This document shows, piece by piece, positions 6,656 to 6,748 of a DNA stretch of 6,748 nt; position 1 is the stretch's first letter, and each line of letters begins with the position of its first letter. The position numbers were made by a program, and so were the translations under genes. The stretch comes from Thermoplasmata archaeon (GTDB lineage: Archaea; Thermoplasmatota; Thermoplasmata; Halarchaeoplasmatales; Halarchaeoplasmataceae), in NCBI GenBank assembly GCA_007129655.1, contig SKVC01000157.1, positions 1-6,748 of the forward strand, read 5' to 3'. The notes beneath the pieces were generated by a model. That model did not search any database and was not told the origin of the DNA. It saw only the letters and a list, made by a program, of their open reading frames with translations.

Positions 6656-6665
6656 CATAAATATT
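6656..6665 (-). promoter_or_regulatory. TATA box of the three-gene minus-strand operon
   Basis: AATATTTATG on the minus strand has its centre about 30 bases before the ATG at 6630. That predicts a transcription start near 6634 and a leader of only a few bases. No Shine-Dalgarno sequence precedes the ATG, so the first gene is probably translated from a leaderless or near-leaderless message, as for PPDK. Confidence 0.6.
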
Positions 6666-6671
6666 ACTTCG

Positions 6672-6695
6672 AAAAAAGAAATGAAAAAGAAAGGG
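6672..6695 (-). terminator. T-rich terminator of the minus-strand gene at the right edge
   Basis: On the minus strand, CCC is followed by T-tracts broken by C and CA, some 20 bases after the stop codon at 6716. It closely resembles the pyrimidine tract after dnaG. It separates the edge gene from the operon promoter next to it. Confidence 0.6.
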
Positions 6696-6715
6696 TTTTT
6701 TGTAGACCTATTGTT

Positions 6716-6748
6716 TTACTTGTAGCCCTGGCAGCGATCGCAGTACCA
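6716..6748 (-). CDS. C-terminal end of a gene with a terminal CxxC motif (partial)
   Basis: Read from the right edge on the minus strand, the sequence gives WYCDRCQGYK and then TAA at 6718-6716. A C-terminal YCxxCxxY motif is typical of the last half of a small zinc ribbon, often found at the end of archaeal small or membrane proteins. Only ten codons are in view, so neither family nor function can be named. The T-rich terminator that follows on the same strand supports a real gene end. Frame and identity need the neighbouring sequence. Confidence 0.5.
   Translation of the reverse strand, partial: WYCDRCQGYK

Noticed and set aside
6519..6725. Plus-strand open frame overlapping the start of the PLP enzyme and the operon promoter
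   Set aside because: It crosses the operon promoter and the terminator tract, and its translation resembles nothing known.

Overview
The window looks like a euryarchaeal chromosome segment of moderate G+C content. The evidence is an archaeal-type dnaG (Toprim protein with the archaeal N-terminal domain), TATA-box promoters followed almost at once by start codons that lack a Shine-Dalgarno sequence, pyrimidine/T-tract terminators instead of bacterial hairpins, GGAGGTG-type ribosome binding sites on leadered or internal genes, and heavy use of ATA and AGA/AGG codons. The lineage cannot be fixed from this window; Thermoplasmatota-like or uncultured euryarchaeal groups are possible. No rRNA, tRNA, CRISPR array or intact mobile element was found.

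Layout, left to right. Positions 1-336 hold no recognisable gene. They contain several small inverted repeats, a strong TATA-like box at 135-143, and the apparent promoter and ribosome binding site of dnaG. The plus-strand dnaG gene (337-1548) ends in a T-rich terminator. A TATA box follows, then a plus-strand pyruvate, phosphate dikinase gene (1622-4216, possibly from 1613) that appears to be leaderless or to have a very short leader. That gene converges, across 15 bases, on a minus-strand three-gene operon transcribed from right to left: a threonine-synthase-like PLP enzyme (6630-5677), a DUF1611/DgcN-like P-loop protein (5693-4623) and a GNAT acetyltransferase (4630-4232). All three genes overlap their neighbours. 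At the right edge are the last codons of another minus-strand gene, ending in a CxxC motif and followed by a T-rich terminator.

How the genes work together. DnaG is an information-processing protein (RNA exosome and/or primase). PPDK links pyruvate and PEP in central carbon metabolism. These two are separate transcription units and need not be functionally linked. The minus-strand operon is the most interesting part. A beta-family PLP enzyme with an unusual THKDR lysine motif is translationally coupled to a relative of DgcN (reported as a D-glutamate N-acetyltransferase in marine bacteria), with a GNAT protein behind it and no DgcA-type epimerase in view. This suggests an amino-acid conversion or salvage module that I cannot assign to a described pathway.
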